Below are positions 41,371 through 49,581 of a stretch of DNA of 64,000 nt, piece after piece. The stretch is from positions 62,001 through 126,000 of the forward strand of contig CAJUJL010000002.1 of NCBI GenBank assembly GCA_910586725.1. Direction: 5' to 3'. Every line of letters begins with the position of its first letter. The stretch's first letter is position 1. The translations under genes were made by a program, and so were the position numbers. The stretch is from an uncultured Lachnospiraceae bacterium (GTDB taxonomy: Bacteria; Bacillota; Clostridia; Lachnospirales; Lachnospiraceae). The notes under the pieces were generated by a model. That model saw nothing but the letters and a program-made list of their open reading frames with translations. It ran no database searches and was not told where the DNA came from.

Positions 41371-41817
41371 ATGGCAAAATTTCAATACAAACTGCAAAGC
41401 GTGCTCGATATTAAAGAGAAACTGGAAAGTCAGGAAAAAATTGCTTTTGGTCTGGCAGCGGCAAAGCTGCAGGAAGAACAGGAAATTTTACAAAATCTGA
41501 TGATTCAAAAAGCCGGATATGATAAAAAAGCAAGAAAACTTGTGGAAGGAAGCATAGACCTGCTGGAAATCAATATCTGCCGAAAGGCAATTGAGACGAT
41601 GAAGACAAGAATACGAAGCCAGATGATTAACGTACATAAAGCGGAAAAGCAGCTTGACCTTGTTCGAAGGAGATTAAATGAAGTTATGATTGAGCGCAAA
41701 ACATATGAAAAGCTTCGTGAGAAAAAATTTGAAGAATTTAAAATGGAACTGGCGTACGAAGAGAAGAAAGAGGTAGACGAATTAGTCAGTTATACCTATC
41801 ATCAAAATGAAGAATAA
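41371..41817 (+). CDS. fliJ: Flagellar export chaperone FliJ
   Basis: 148 residues from ATG 41371 (GGTGGA at 41361-41366); an in-frame start at 41350 overlaps fliI. Almost wholly coiled coil, opening with FQYKLQSVLDIKEKLESQEK as usual in FliJ. FliJ sits in the centre of the FliI ring and helps couple it to FlhA. Sequence conservation in this family is low, so the call leans on length, position and the N-terminal motif. Confidence 0.88.
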   Translation: MAKFQYKLQSVLDIKEKLESQEKIAFGLAAAKLQEEQEILQNLMIQKAGYDKKARKLVEGSIDLLEINICRKAIETMKTRIRSQMINVHKAEKQLDLVRRRLNEVMIERKTYEKLREKKFEEFKMELAYEEKKEVDELVSYTYHQNEE

Positions 41818-41836
41818 CAGGTGGTGAAAGAAAGAT

Positions 41837-42751
41837 ATGGCAAAAGAAAATACGATGCAGGAAGAAAGCGGACAGGATAAGAAAGCAGCGAAGAAAGCGG
41901 CAAAATTGGCCAAACAGGAGGAAAAAGCTGCAAAGCAGAAAGAAAAGCGAAGAAAACAGCTGGAAAAAGCGGGCGTTTCTCCTGAGGAAATAACAAAGGC
42001 ATTGGAACATGATGCGGAATACGAAGAAGAAGGCGGCAGCCGGCTGGCAGTATTTCTTGTAACCACAGTTATCATTGTGATATGGCTGGCAATTCTTGCT
42101 TTATTGGTAAAAATGGACGTGGGAGGTTTTGGCTCCACGGTTCTTAAACCGCTGTTAAAAGACGTTCCCTACATAAACAAAATCCTGCCGGATACCGTTT
42201 CAGAAGGAGAGCAGTCGACGGAGTTAAGCACGGAGTCCCCGTATTCTACATTAGACGAAGCAGTGTCAAGGATTAAAGAGCTTGAGATTGAACTTCAAAA
42301 CGCCAAAAATGCGACCGCAGACAGTCAGAGCCGTAACGAAGAACTGGAAGGACAATCCGCACAGTTAGAGGAATATAAGGCAAAAGAGGCTGCTTTTGAG
42401 GAATTAAAGCAAAAGTTTGACGAAGAGGTTGTGTTTTCAGATAAGGCGCCCGATATAAATGAATATAAGGTGTTTTATGAAAGTATAGATCCTGCGAATG
42501 CCGAAGTGATTTACAAACAGGTTATTGAGCAGCAGCAAAAAGACACACAATTGGAAGAATATGTAAATATGTATTCTTCGATGAAGCCGAAACAGGCGGC
42601 GGCCATTTTTGATACGATGACAAATGATTTAAAATTGGTTGCAAAGATACTTCAGGCGATGGAGCCGGATGCCAGTGCGAGTATTCTGGGGGCAATGAAT
42701 GCGGAAACAGCGGCAAAGCTGACCAAAATCATGAATCCCTCTGAATCATAA
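41837..42751 (+). CDS. MotE/YlxF-like flagellar protein with MgtE-N-like C-terminus
   Basis: 304 residues. Lysine- and glutamate-rich cytoplasmic N-tail (about 1-65), one membrane segment (about 70-90, VFLVTTVIIVIWLAILALLV), a long coiled coil (about 130-200), and a C-terminal helical domain (about 215-300) with YVNMYSSMKPKQAAAIFDTM and AKILQAMEPDASASILGAM, the pattern of the MgtE N-terminal domain seen in MotE. In proteobacteria MotE acts as a chaperone for the stator-linked MotC; YlxF holds the same gene position in B. subtilis. It lies between fliJ and fliK. The role here is inferred. Confidence 0.82.
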   Translation: MAKENTMQEESGQDKKAAKKAAKLAKQEEKAAKQKEKRRKQLEKAGVSPEEITKALEHDAEYEEEGGSRLAVFLVTTVIIVIWLAILALLVKMDVGGFGSTVLKPLLKDVPYINKILPDTVSEGEQSTELSTESPYSTLDEAVSRIKELEIELQNAKNATADSQSRNEELEGQSAQLEEYKAKEAAFEELKQKFDEEVVFSDKAPDINEYKVFYESIDPANAEVIYKQVIEQQQKDTQLEEYVNMYSSMKPKQAAAIFDTMTNDLKLVAKILQAMEPDASASILGAMNAETAAKLTKIMNPSES

Positions 42752-42787
42752 ATTACAAATTAAATTCTATAGAAAGGAGGCGAAAAA

Positions 42788-44242
42788 ATGAAAACCGATA
42801 TTTCGGGAATTGCAAAAAACATTTTGCAGGTAAGGGCAAATCTGAAAGCAGGAGCGTCTGATAAAAATAATAATCAGGACCCATCCGTCAGTTTTATGGA
42901 GTTGATGAACCGCAACGGTCTGCCAAATATGAATATATCATCAGACACGAAGAAGGATATGATCGGCTCAGATCTGAAAAAATCTTCCGGTCTTTCTTAT
43001 GATACTTATGCGGCATCAGGAAAAAATGTATCTGTAAAAGAAAGCATGACGCCGGAAGAGATGCAGTCCGCCGCTTCAGATTCAGTAGAAACGTACGAAG
43101 CGGAAATCCGCAAGATATTAAAAGAAGAACTTGGATTGACAGATGAAGAAATCACGGAAGCGATGGAAAATTTGGGAATGAATTTTCTGGACCTGAGAAA
43201 TTTACAGAATTTAACTTCGCTGGTTCAGGCGCTGACGGGAGAAGACATTGGAACGTTATTTTCCAGTGAGGCCTTTCAGAATGTGATGGTTCAGGTTTCA
43301 GAGCTTACGGAAGCATTGTGTGCAGAGCTTGGAATCAGCAAAGAAGATCTCAATGAACTCTGCGAAGCATGGAAGCAAATGGAAATGAATGAGACTTCTG
43401 ATCCAGAGGCAGGGACGACGGTAAAAGATACAAAAGAAGTCCCTGATATGGCTCAAAATCAGGATGCGGCCCTTCAGCAGGAGGCAGACGCTGGATTGCC
43501 GGAAGAAGATGCAGTTTTGGCACATAAGGAAGGCGCATTAGGGAAGGATGATGCGGGCAGGATTTCAGAAGACATAAAAAATTCTCAGCAGGTATCCGAG
43601 ACTTCCGGAAGTGAAAATGGCGCCGATGCAAAAGAACAGAGTTTTTCAGAACAATTTCAAAATGCAAAGCCGGATGCAGCGGGTATTGACGTTGCAGTCG
43701 CACAGCAGCAGACGGTAAGGTCAGAAGAGTTTATTCTGCCGCAGGAAGCGCCTTTGCCATATGCCAGTCAGGCAGACGCATATGATTTGATTGATCAGAT
43801 TGCAAAAAACGTGCGAGTGTCAGTATCCGGATTGGAAACTTCTATGGAAATGCAGTTGAATCCGGAGCATCTTGGTAAAATTTATTTAAATATTACCGAG
43901 AAAGAAGGGGCGGTTCGTGCACAGATTATGACGCAGAATACCGTTGTAAAAGAAGCGTTGGAGACACAGCTTGTGGAACTGCGTCAGAGCTTAAACCAGC
44001 AGGGAATCAAGGTAGATGCAATTGAAGTAACCGTTTCCACGCATGAATTCGAGCAAAATTTAGAGCAAAATGCCAGACATGAAGAACAGATGCGCCAGCA
44101 GATGGAAGAATCACAAAAACAGACAAGGAGAAATCTGAATCTGAATGATTTAGACGGGCTGACGGGTCTGATGACAGAAGAAGAGCAGCTTGCGGCGCAG
44201 ATTATGCGGGACAATGGCAATCAGGTGGATTTAACAGCATAG
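42788..44242 (+). CDS. fliK: Flagellar hook-length control protein FliK
   Basis: 484 residues. FliK measures the hook and switches export from hook to filament subunits. The long N-terminal part is low in complexity, acidic and Gln-rich; the conserved C-terminal Flg_hook domain is clear at about 350-425 (LQLNPEHLGKIYLNITEKEG and QNTVVKEALETQLVELRQSL). ATG 42788 follows AAAGGAGG. Position between the MotE-like gene and flgD matches B. subtilis. Confidence 0.93.
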   Translation: MKTDISGIAKNILQVRANLKAGASDKNNNQDPSVSFMELMNRNGLPNMNISSDTKKDMIGSDLKKSSGLSYDTYAASGKNVSVKESMTPEEMQSAASDSVETYEAEIRKILKEELGLTDEEITEAMENLGMNFLDLRNLQNLTSLVQALTGEDIGTLFSSEAFQNVMVQVSELTEALCAELGISKEDLNELCEAWKQMEMNETSDPEAGTTVKDTKEVPDMAQNQDAALQQEADAGLPEEDAVLAHKEGALGKDDAGRISEDIKNSQQVSETSGSENGADAKEQSFSEQFQNAKPDAAGIDVAVAQQQTVRSEEFILPQEAPLPYASQADAYDLIDQIAKNVRVSVSGLETSMEMQLNPEHLGKIYLNITEKEGAVRAQIMTQNTVVKEALETQLVELRQSLNQQGIKVDAIEVTVSTHEFEQNLEQNARHEEQMRQQMEESQKQTRRNLNLNDLDGLTGLMTEEEQLAAQIMRDNGNQVDLTA

Positions 44243-44256
44243 GAAAGGAGAATAAT

Positions 44257-44958
44257 ATGGCTTTACTTGTACCAATAGAGAATGGCAAAGTTAAAGATAA
44301 CAGCGCGGCATCCTCGTCATCTTCCACAAAAAAGGAAGAAAAAAAATCAGGGCTTGACAAAGAAGCATTTTTGCAGCTGTTGGTAGCGCAGATGCAGTAT
44401 CAGGATCCGTTAGAGCCGATGGACAATACAGAATATGTAGCGCAGCTTGCGACGTTTTCACAGCTGGAAGCAATTCAGAACATGACAGACAGAGTGAGCT
44501 ATGGCATGGCCAATGATCTGGTCGGCAAATACGTAATCCTAAATACCGCAAACGGCAATGCAAGCGGCAAAGTGGATTATGTTATGTATGAAAACGGAGA
44601 AATATATCTGGCGGTAGGCGACGGGTTGTTTTCTTTGGACGATCTGGATACGGTTGCAGATGCCGATTATTTTGAAGCGTTCCAGATGGCTAATGCATTT
44701 GCAAATATGATTGCGAGACTTCCTTCGCCATCAAAAGTAACGGCGGCCGATGCGGCGGCAATTGAAAATGCAAGAAAAGTTTACGATTCAATGAATGCTT
44801 ATCAGCAGGGATTTGTAAGCGTGGAAGATTTGAAGAAACTGGAAGAGCTGGAGAAGAAACTAAAAGAAATTACAGGAGGTTCCGGAGAAGGCGATGAGAC
44901 GACGAAACCAGAAGAACCTTCGAAACCAGAAGATGATTCCGATTTAGAAGACGGTTGA
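44257..44958 (+). CDS. flgD: Hook-capping protein FlgD with unusual C-terminal extension
   Basis: 233 residues. FlgD forms the scaffold at the tip of the growing hook. N-terminal export and assembly part is standard: LDKEAFLQLLVAQMQYQDPLEPMDNTEYVAQLATFSQLEAI (about 33-73). A tudor-like stretch follows (NDLVGKYVILNT near 88 to about 130). After about residue 155 a helical unit, NARKVYDSMNAYQQGFVSVE.. (about 170-205), resembles the FIVAR-like spacers of Gram-positive surface proteins, then an acidic Pro/Glu tail. That unit is unusual in FlgD. GAAAGGAG precedes ATG 44257. Confidence 0.92.
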   Translation: MALLVPIENGKVKDNSAASSSSSTKKEEKKSGLDKEAFLQLLVAQMQYQDPLEPMDNTEYVAQLATFSQLEAIQNMTDRVSYGMANDLVGKYVILNTANGNASGKVDYVMYENGEIYLAVGDGLFSLDDLDTVADADYFEAFQMANAFANMIARLPSPSKVTAADAAAIENARKVYDSMNAYQQGFVSVEDLKKLEELEKKLKEITGGSGEGDETTKPEEPSKPEDDSDLEDG

Positions 44959-44974
44959 TTGGCGGGGTGGAAGC

Positions 44975-45370
44975 ATGGAGAAGATCACAAATCGATTTAC
45001 ATCCATTGAACAGGTAGCGGGCAGGTATTTAAAGCCGAAAGAAAATACGGCGGCTGCAAAAGACGCGCAGGTTTCTTTTGATGAGATTTTGCGCCGGAAG
45101 CAGTCGGAGGATACATCTGAGCTGAAATTTTCCAAGCACGCTTCCATGAGACTGGAAGAGAGGAATATCAGCCTTACGATGGAGCAGAATGCCCGTCTGG
45201 AAAGCGGTGTTGCAAAAGCAAGTGAAAAAGGCATCAGGGATTCCCTGGTTATGATTGATTCTCTGGCGTTTATTGTAAACGTTCCGAATAAGACAGTAGT
45301 AACCGCAATGGATCAGGCAGAACAACAGGATAATATATTTACAAATATTGATGGCGCTGTCATTATGTAG
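44975..45370 (+). CDS. Flagellar operon protein of the TIGR02530 type
   Basis: 131 residues. The central part, LKFSKHASMRLEERNISLTMEQNARLESGVAKASEKG followed by SLVMIDSLAFIVNVPNKTVVTAMD, is the typical conserved core of a small protein found between flgD and flgE in Firmicutes. Its role is not established; the position suggests hook assembly. No membrane segment or signal peptide. GGGGTGG precedes ATG 44975. Confidence 0.88.
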   Translation: MEKITNRFTSIEQVAGRYLKPKENTAAAKDAQVSFDEILRRKQSEDTSELKFSKHASMRLEERNISLTMEQNARLESGVAKASEKGIRDSLVMIDSLAFIVNVPNKTVVTAMDQAEQQDNIFTNIDGAVIM

Positions 45371-45371
45371 C

Positions 45372-45423
45372 CGGACCTTAGGGAGGCGATGGCTCCTGAC
45401 CGATAGATGGAGCGGACAGTCCG
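45372..45423. repeat. Inverted repeats in the short leader of flgE
   Basis: CGGAC (45372-45376) and GTCCG (45419-45423) face each other across the gap before flgE, and a local CGGACAGTCCG dyad (45413-45423) competes for the second arm. The ribosome site AGGAGGT (45432-45438) follows. It may fold as an RNA element; no known riboswitch was matched. Confidence 0.35.
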
Positions 45424-45448
45424 AAGAATTTTAGGAGGTCATTTCATT

Positions 45449-47194
45449 ATGATGAGATCATTATTCTCTGCTGTGTCAGGTCTTAAGACACATCAGACAA
45501 AAATGGACGTAATTGGTAACAACATTGCAAACGTAAATACCGTAGCGTTCAAATCTACAGCAACTACATTCAGTGAAATTATGTATCAGACAGTTTCAAA
45601 CGCATCCGGTGCAAATGCAACGACAGGAAAAGGCGGTGTCAACGCAAGGCAGATTGGTCTTGGCGTTACCACCGGATCTAACAAGGTTTCCATTGCATCT
45701 CCTGGTGCGGCGGAGACGACCGGAGACGGTTTTGATATTCGTTTGACAGACAAAGTAACGACTAATTTCTTTATTGTAAACACAGGAACACAGAATTTAT
45801 TTACAAGAGCCGGTTCTTTTTATGTGGACGGTGCAGGAAATCTTGCAATGACATCTACCGGTTACACGGTAATGGGATGGCAGGTTGATGAAACAACAGG
45901 TGAAATCAAGAAAGATACCGTATCTGCATTGCGTATTATGCAGGAGAAAAATCTTACTTCTCCGCCGGAAGCAACGACAAAAGGAACGGTTGCGGGCACT
46001 ATGGATAAAAATGATCCGGATGTGATCAGCAAAGACGGTTATATGATGAACCTGACGTTCTACGATAAGTTAGGATACAGCTATACGGCAAGGCTTGCCG
46101 TAAAAGTAACGGATCCTGTGACGGAAAGCTATACGGTAGAGCTGGCCGACATCCTGGATGCCAATAATGTTTCCGTATATGACAAATATCTGGCTGACGG
46201 AGGAGACGAGACTTTAGTATTTGGTAAAACCACAACAGAGACGAAGTCATATCCGATTCAGAGTTCTGATATTACATATCTGGCAACGCAAGGCAATATT
46301 ACGGCGGCTCAGGGATGGGCAGGAGCCGGACATTACTATAAGTATACTACATGGAATGTAGCCACCAATACGGAAACAGTCGCATACAAAAAGATAGACT
46401 TTGACTGGGCCAATGATTCCTATACGATTCCGGAGATTACATACACGAAGAATGATGGAACTCCAGGCACGATTAAGGAGAAGAAAGGTACGATTTCCGT
46501 GGATTACGGAATTCCGGCAGATCAGCTCCAGACGCCTGCGGCATCTACCAGTACGGCAGTGCCAAGATCATACATTGATAACAATGGCGCATATGTATAC
46601 GTAGGACCGGCCGTGAATTATGAGTTAAAGTTCAATAAGGACGACGGTGTTTTCAGTTATGTCGGCGCGCCGGGATCGAGTTCCGTATCTTTGAAAATGA
46701 GCGCTTTGGGCGAGAATTTTTCTGATATAGAAATTGACTTTTCGTCCTGTCAGGCAGCTGACAATGGCGGTAAGACAACATTGGGAGCTGACCGCGGCAT
46801 TAAGAACGGAAGTGAAGGCGCGGGAAAGGCGTTGGGCGCTATGATCGGCATCAGCGTGAACAATGACGGCAGAATATATGGTTCCTATGATAACGGTAAT
46901 ACGGTATTGTTAGGACAGATTGCAGTAGCGCAGTTTGCAAATGCTTCCGGTTTGGAAAAAGTAGGTGAAAACTGTTATACAACAACATTGAACTCCGGTG
47001 ATTTCGATGGAATCGGCGTAGAAATCGCGGCAGACGGAAGCAGTATGATTTCCGGTGAGCTTGAGATGTCTAATGTTGATTTATCTACAGAGTTCACACA
47101 GATGATCATTACCCAGAGAGGATTCCAGTCGAATTCACGTGTAATCACTACTTCAGACACACTTTTGGAAGAATTGATTAATCTGAAGCGTTAA
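45449..47194 (+). CDS. flgE: Flagellar hook protein FlgE
   Basis: 581 residues from ATG 45449, 10 bases after AGGAGGT; the longer frame back to 45407 has no such site. Hook subunit. N-terminal rod/hook motif (MMRSLFSAVSGLKTHQTKMDVIGNNIANVNTVAFKS-type, residues 1-36) and C-terminal motif (SNVDLSTEFTQMIITQRGFQSNSRVITTSD near 545-575) are both present, with a long variable middle (about 130-480) that forms the hook surface. Followed by a strong terminator, so it closes the first flagellar transcription unit. No flbD gene follows. Confidence 0.96.
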   Translation: MMRSLFSAVSGLKTHQTKMDVIGNNIANVNTVAFKSTATTFSEIMYQTVSNASGANATTGKGGVNARQIGLGVTTGSNKVSIASPGAAETTGDGFDIRLTDKVTTNFFIVNTGTQNLFTRAGSFYVDGAGNLAMTSTGYTVMGWQVDETTGEIKKDTVSALRIMQEKNLTSPPEATTKGTVAGTMDKNDPDVISKDGYMMNLTFYDKLGYSYTARLAVKVTDPVTESYTVELADILDANNVSVYDKYLADGGDETLVFGKTTTETKSYPIQSSDITYLATQGNITAAQGWAGAGHYYKYTTWNVATNTETVAYKKIDFDWANDSYTIPEITYTKNDGTPGTIKEKKGTISVDYGIPADQLQTPAASTSTAVPRSYIDNNGAYVYVGPAVNYELKFNKDDGVFSYVGAPGSSSVSLKMSALGENFSDIEIDFSSCQAADNGGKTTLGADRGIKNGSEGAGKALGAMIGISVNNDGRIYGSYDNGNTVLLGQIAVAQFANASGLEKVGENCYTTTLNSGDFDGIGVEIAADGSSMISGELEMSNVDLSTEFTQMIITQRGFQSNSRVITTSDTLLEELINLKR

Positions 47195-47258
47195 CATATG
47201 CTAAAAAAGGTATATAAAGTATGGGTATTCCATTTTAGCACAAGATGTGGTACTATGT

Positions 47259-47299
47259 GTATATGGTCTGGCTTACAGCGCCAGACCATATACATTTTT
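47259..47299 (+). terminator. Strong terminator after flgE
   Basis: Perfect 14-bp stem (47259-47272 with 47280-47293), 7-base loop, then ATTTTTC. It divides the flagellar locus into two transcription units. Confidence 0.92.
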
Positions 47300-47327
47300 C
47301 TGTTTTAAAAAAAATTCAATATGCTTA

Positions 47328-47356
47328 TAGACAATTGTATTAAAATTTAGTAAACT
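47328..47356 (+). promoter_or_regulatory. Candidate promoter of the motA-onward unit
   Basis: TAGACA (47328-47333), 17-bp spacer, TAAACT (47351-47356), between the flgE terminator and motA. One to two mismatches per hexamer from consensus. No sigma-28 site was found. Confidence 0.45.
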
Positions 47357-47422
47357 AGTATGCAAAGAGTTTTAATGTGTCCTATGTTTACGAATGAATA
47401 AAAAAATAGGTAGGTGAGGGTT

Positions 47423-48205
47423 TTGGACATAGCATCTTTATTGGGCATAGTTCTTGGAATGGTAATGGTTGTTTATGGTATTATATCAAATGGGGCAAGT
47501 ATTCCGGGTTATTTGGATTTGCCGTCAACTGTCATTACCATTGGAGGTTCTCTGGCGGGTGTTTTGGGTTCCCACAAGCTAAAGGATTTTATCGGTGGGT
47601 TCAAAAGTATGGCTCTTGTTTTTAAGGATGAAGTTATGGATGCGGGAGCAGTTATCAGCAATGTAATTAACCTTGCAAATGTGGCCAGAAAAGAAGGGCT
47701 TCTGGCGTTGGAAGAGGCATCTGGCGACATTGAAGATCCATTCCTTAAGAAAGGGATTATGCTGGTGGTGGACGGTACGGATGCAGAACTTGTCCGGGGG
47801 ATTCTGGAAACGGAACTGGTTTGTCTGGAAGAGCGCCATAAGAAAGTCATTGGATTCTGGGAAAAGTGGGCTGAACTTGGTCCTGCATGGGGAATGATCG
47901 GAACATTGATTGGTCTTGTAAACATGTTGAACAACATGGAAGACGCTTCGGCAATCGGGCCCGCTATGGCGGTTGCGTTGCTGACTACTTTGTATGGTTC
48001 CATGATTGCAAACTGGCTGTGTGCGCCGATTGCAGCTAAGATGAAAGTCAACAACGATTTGGAAGTTATTGTAAAAGAAGTCATGGTAGAAGGTCTTTTG
48101 TCAATTCAGGCAGGAGAGAATCCGCGTGTAATTGAAGAAAAGCTTAAGTCCTTCTTATCACCGGCGGTCAGAAATGAAGTTGGTGATGCTGGAGGTGAAG
48201 AATAG
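47423..48205 (+). CDS. motA: Flagellar stator protein MotA
   Basis: 260 residues from TTG 47423, giving the family N-terminus (M)DIASLLGIVLG; GGTGA (47413-47417) lies five bases upstream. GTG 47414 is an alternative adding three residues. Four membrane segments (about 3-22, 33-50, 145-170, 178-200) and a cytoplasmic loop between the second and third. MotA and MotB form the ion-driven stator; whether protons or sodium is not clear. The stop shares one base with the motB start. Confidence 0.94.
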   Translation: MDIASLLGIVLGMVMVVYGIISNGASIPGYLDLPSTVITIGGSLAGVLGSHKLKDFIGGFKSMALVFKDEVMDAGAVISNVINLANVARKEGLLALEEASGDIEDPFLKKGIMLVVDGTDAELVRGILETELVCLEERHKKVIGFWEKWAELGPAWGMIGTLIGLVNMLNNMEDASAIGPAMAVALLTTLYGSMIANWLCAPIAAKMKVNNDLEVIVKEVMVEGLLSIQAGENPRVIEEKLKSFLSPAVRNEVGDAGGEE

Positions 48206-49014
48206 TGGCGAAAAAGAAGCAGGAAGACGCACCAAAAGGCTCACCGGCATGGATGGCTACATTTAGTGATCTGATGAATCTGCTATTGTGTTTCTTCGTA
48301 TTGCTCTTTTCCATGTCAACTGTCGATGCAGAAAAGTTTGAAATGGTGGTTGCATCTTTGCAAAGCAGTTTCAGTGTTTTGCCTTCCGGGGGTTCTTCGA
48401 TTGGAGAAGGAGAGCTGATTTCTTCAGGCATCAGCCAGTTAAAAGATTTCAGTATGTTTTTTGAGCAGTTCACTTCAGAAGGAGAGCAGAACGAGCAGGA
48501 GGAGAAGGAAAAAGACTTAAAGGAAACATATGAAGAAGAAGCTTTGAAAGAATCGGAAGAAATGGCCGAAGAAATCAGCCGTCAGATGGAAGGCTATGGA
48601 ATTCAGAATCAAGTGGAAGTGGAATTTAACGCACAATATGTTCTTCTGACTTTAAACGGGGCTTTGCTGTTCGATTCGGGTAAATCGGAGATACGAGAGG
48701 ACGCATATCCTCTGGTGGATAAAATAGGAGCCATTCTTACCAGTTATGGCAGCAATATTATAGAAATAGAAGGTCACACAGATAACGTACCGATTTCCAA
48801 TGATAAATATGAAAATAACGATGTGCTTTCGATGTATCGTGCTTTAAGCGTTGCAAATTATATCAGAAGCATTACAAATTTGGAAGCGAGTCTATTGAAA
48901 TCCTCAGGGCGGGGGGAATATGTTCCTGTTGCAGATAATGCGACGCCGGAAGGCCGCGCCCGTAACCGAAGGGTAGAGGTAAAAATTTATAATTCTTATA
49001 GTACGAATTATTAA
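48205..49014 (+). CDS. motB: Flagellar stator protein MotB
   Basis: 269 residues, GTG start at 48205 with GGAGGTGAAG ahead. Short cytoplasmic N-tail, a single membrane segment (about 20-40) with the ion-carrying Asp22 in FSDLMNLLLCFF, a charged linker (about 85-130), and the peptidoglycan-binding OmpA-like domain (about 140-265, EIEGHTDNVPISND, NRRVEVKI). It anchors the stator to the cell wall. Confidence 0.95.
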   Translation: MAKKKQEDAPKGSPAWMATFSDLMNLLLCFFVLLFSMSTVDAEKFEMVVASLQSSFSVLPSGGSSIGEGELISSGISQLKDFSMFFEQFTSEGEQNEQEEKEKDLKETYEEEALKESEEMAEEISRQMEGYGIQNQVEVEFNAQYVLLTLNGALLFDSGKSEIREDAYPLVDKIGAILTSYGSNIIEIEGHTDNVPISNDKYENNDVLSMYRALSVANYIRSITNLEASLLKSSGRGEYVPVADNATPEGRARNRRVEVKIYNSYSTNY

Positions 49015-49036
49015 TATCTGAGAAAGGAACAGGCAA

Positions 49037-49549
49037 ATGAAGAAAAATCTTATTACAGTTGTTATTTTGGCATTAGTTTTGGTAAATCTGATATTAACGG
49101 CTATTTTGACAATCACTATTTTGCCACAGACAAAGAAGGCGAATGAGTTGATTACTCAGGTTTGCAGCGCGATCAATTTAGAGCTTAGAAGCGGATCTGT
49201 GACATCCGATTCCATGAGCGTTCCAATTGACAAAGTTGCTTCCCATGATATTCCGGAGATGACGATTAATTTAAAGGACAGCGGAGACGGCAAGTCTCAT
49301 TATGCAACGGTCAGCGTATCCCTTTCTATGAATACGGAAAGCGACGGTTACAAGGAGTATGGCGAAACAATGGCGGAAAGAGACAGTCTGATTAAGAGCC
49401 AGATCAATGCAGTGGTTTCCGGATATACATACGAAGAATTTACGGCGAATCAGCAGGAAGTGCAGAATGCTATTCTGGCTGACTTGCAGAAGCTTTTCAG
49501 CTCTGATTTTATTGTCAGCGTAGGATTTCCTACGGTTACGTCTCAATAA
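49037..49549 (+). CDS. fliL: Flagellar basal-body-associated protein FliL
   Basis: 170 residues. Single N-terminal membrane segment (about 5-27) followed by an extracytoplasmic SPFH-like FliL domain ending with the typical LxxxINAVVSGYTYEEF and a C-terminal strand that ends in VGFPTVTSQ. FliL rings assist stator function. AAAGGAAC lies before ATG 49037. Divergent but placed between motB and fliM, as in related species. Confidence 0.85.
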   Translation: MKKNLITVVILALVLVNLILTAILTITILPQTKKANELITQVCSAINLELRSGSVTSDSMSVPIDKVASHDIPEMTINLKDSGDGKSHYATVSVSLSMNTESDGYKEYGETMAERDSLIKSQINAVVSGYTYEEFTANQQEVQNAILADLQKLFSSDFIVSVGFPTVTSQ

Positions 49550-49581
49550 TAAAAAACACACTAGGCAGGTGGTGAAATTTC

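Noticed and set aside
41782..42138. - strand ORFs near the MotE-like gene (Phe/Leu/Ser-rich)
   Set aside because: They are the complement of a Lys/Glu/Ala-rich coding tract, which always yields such hydrophobic antisense frames.
45371..45448. c-di-GMP riboswitch before flgE
   Set aside because: The conserved GEMM core elements are not visible; only simple inverted repeats are.
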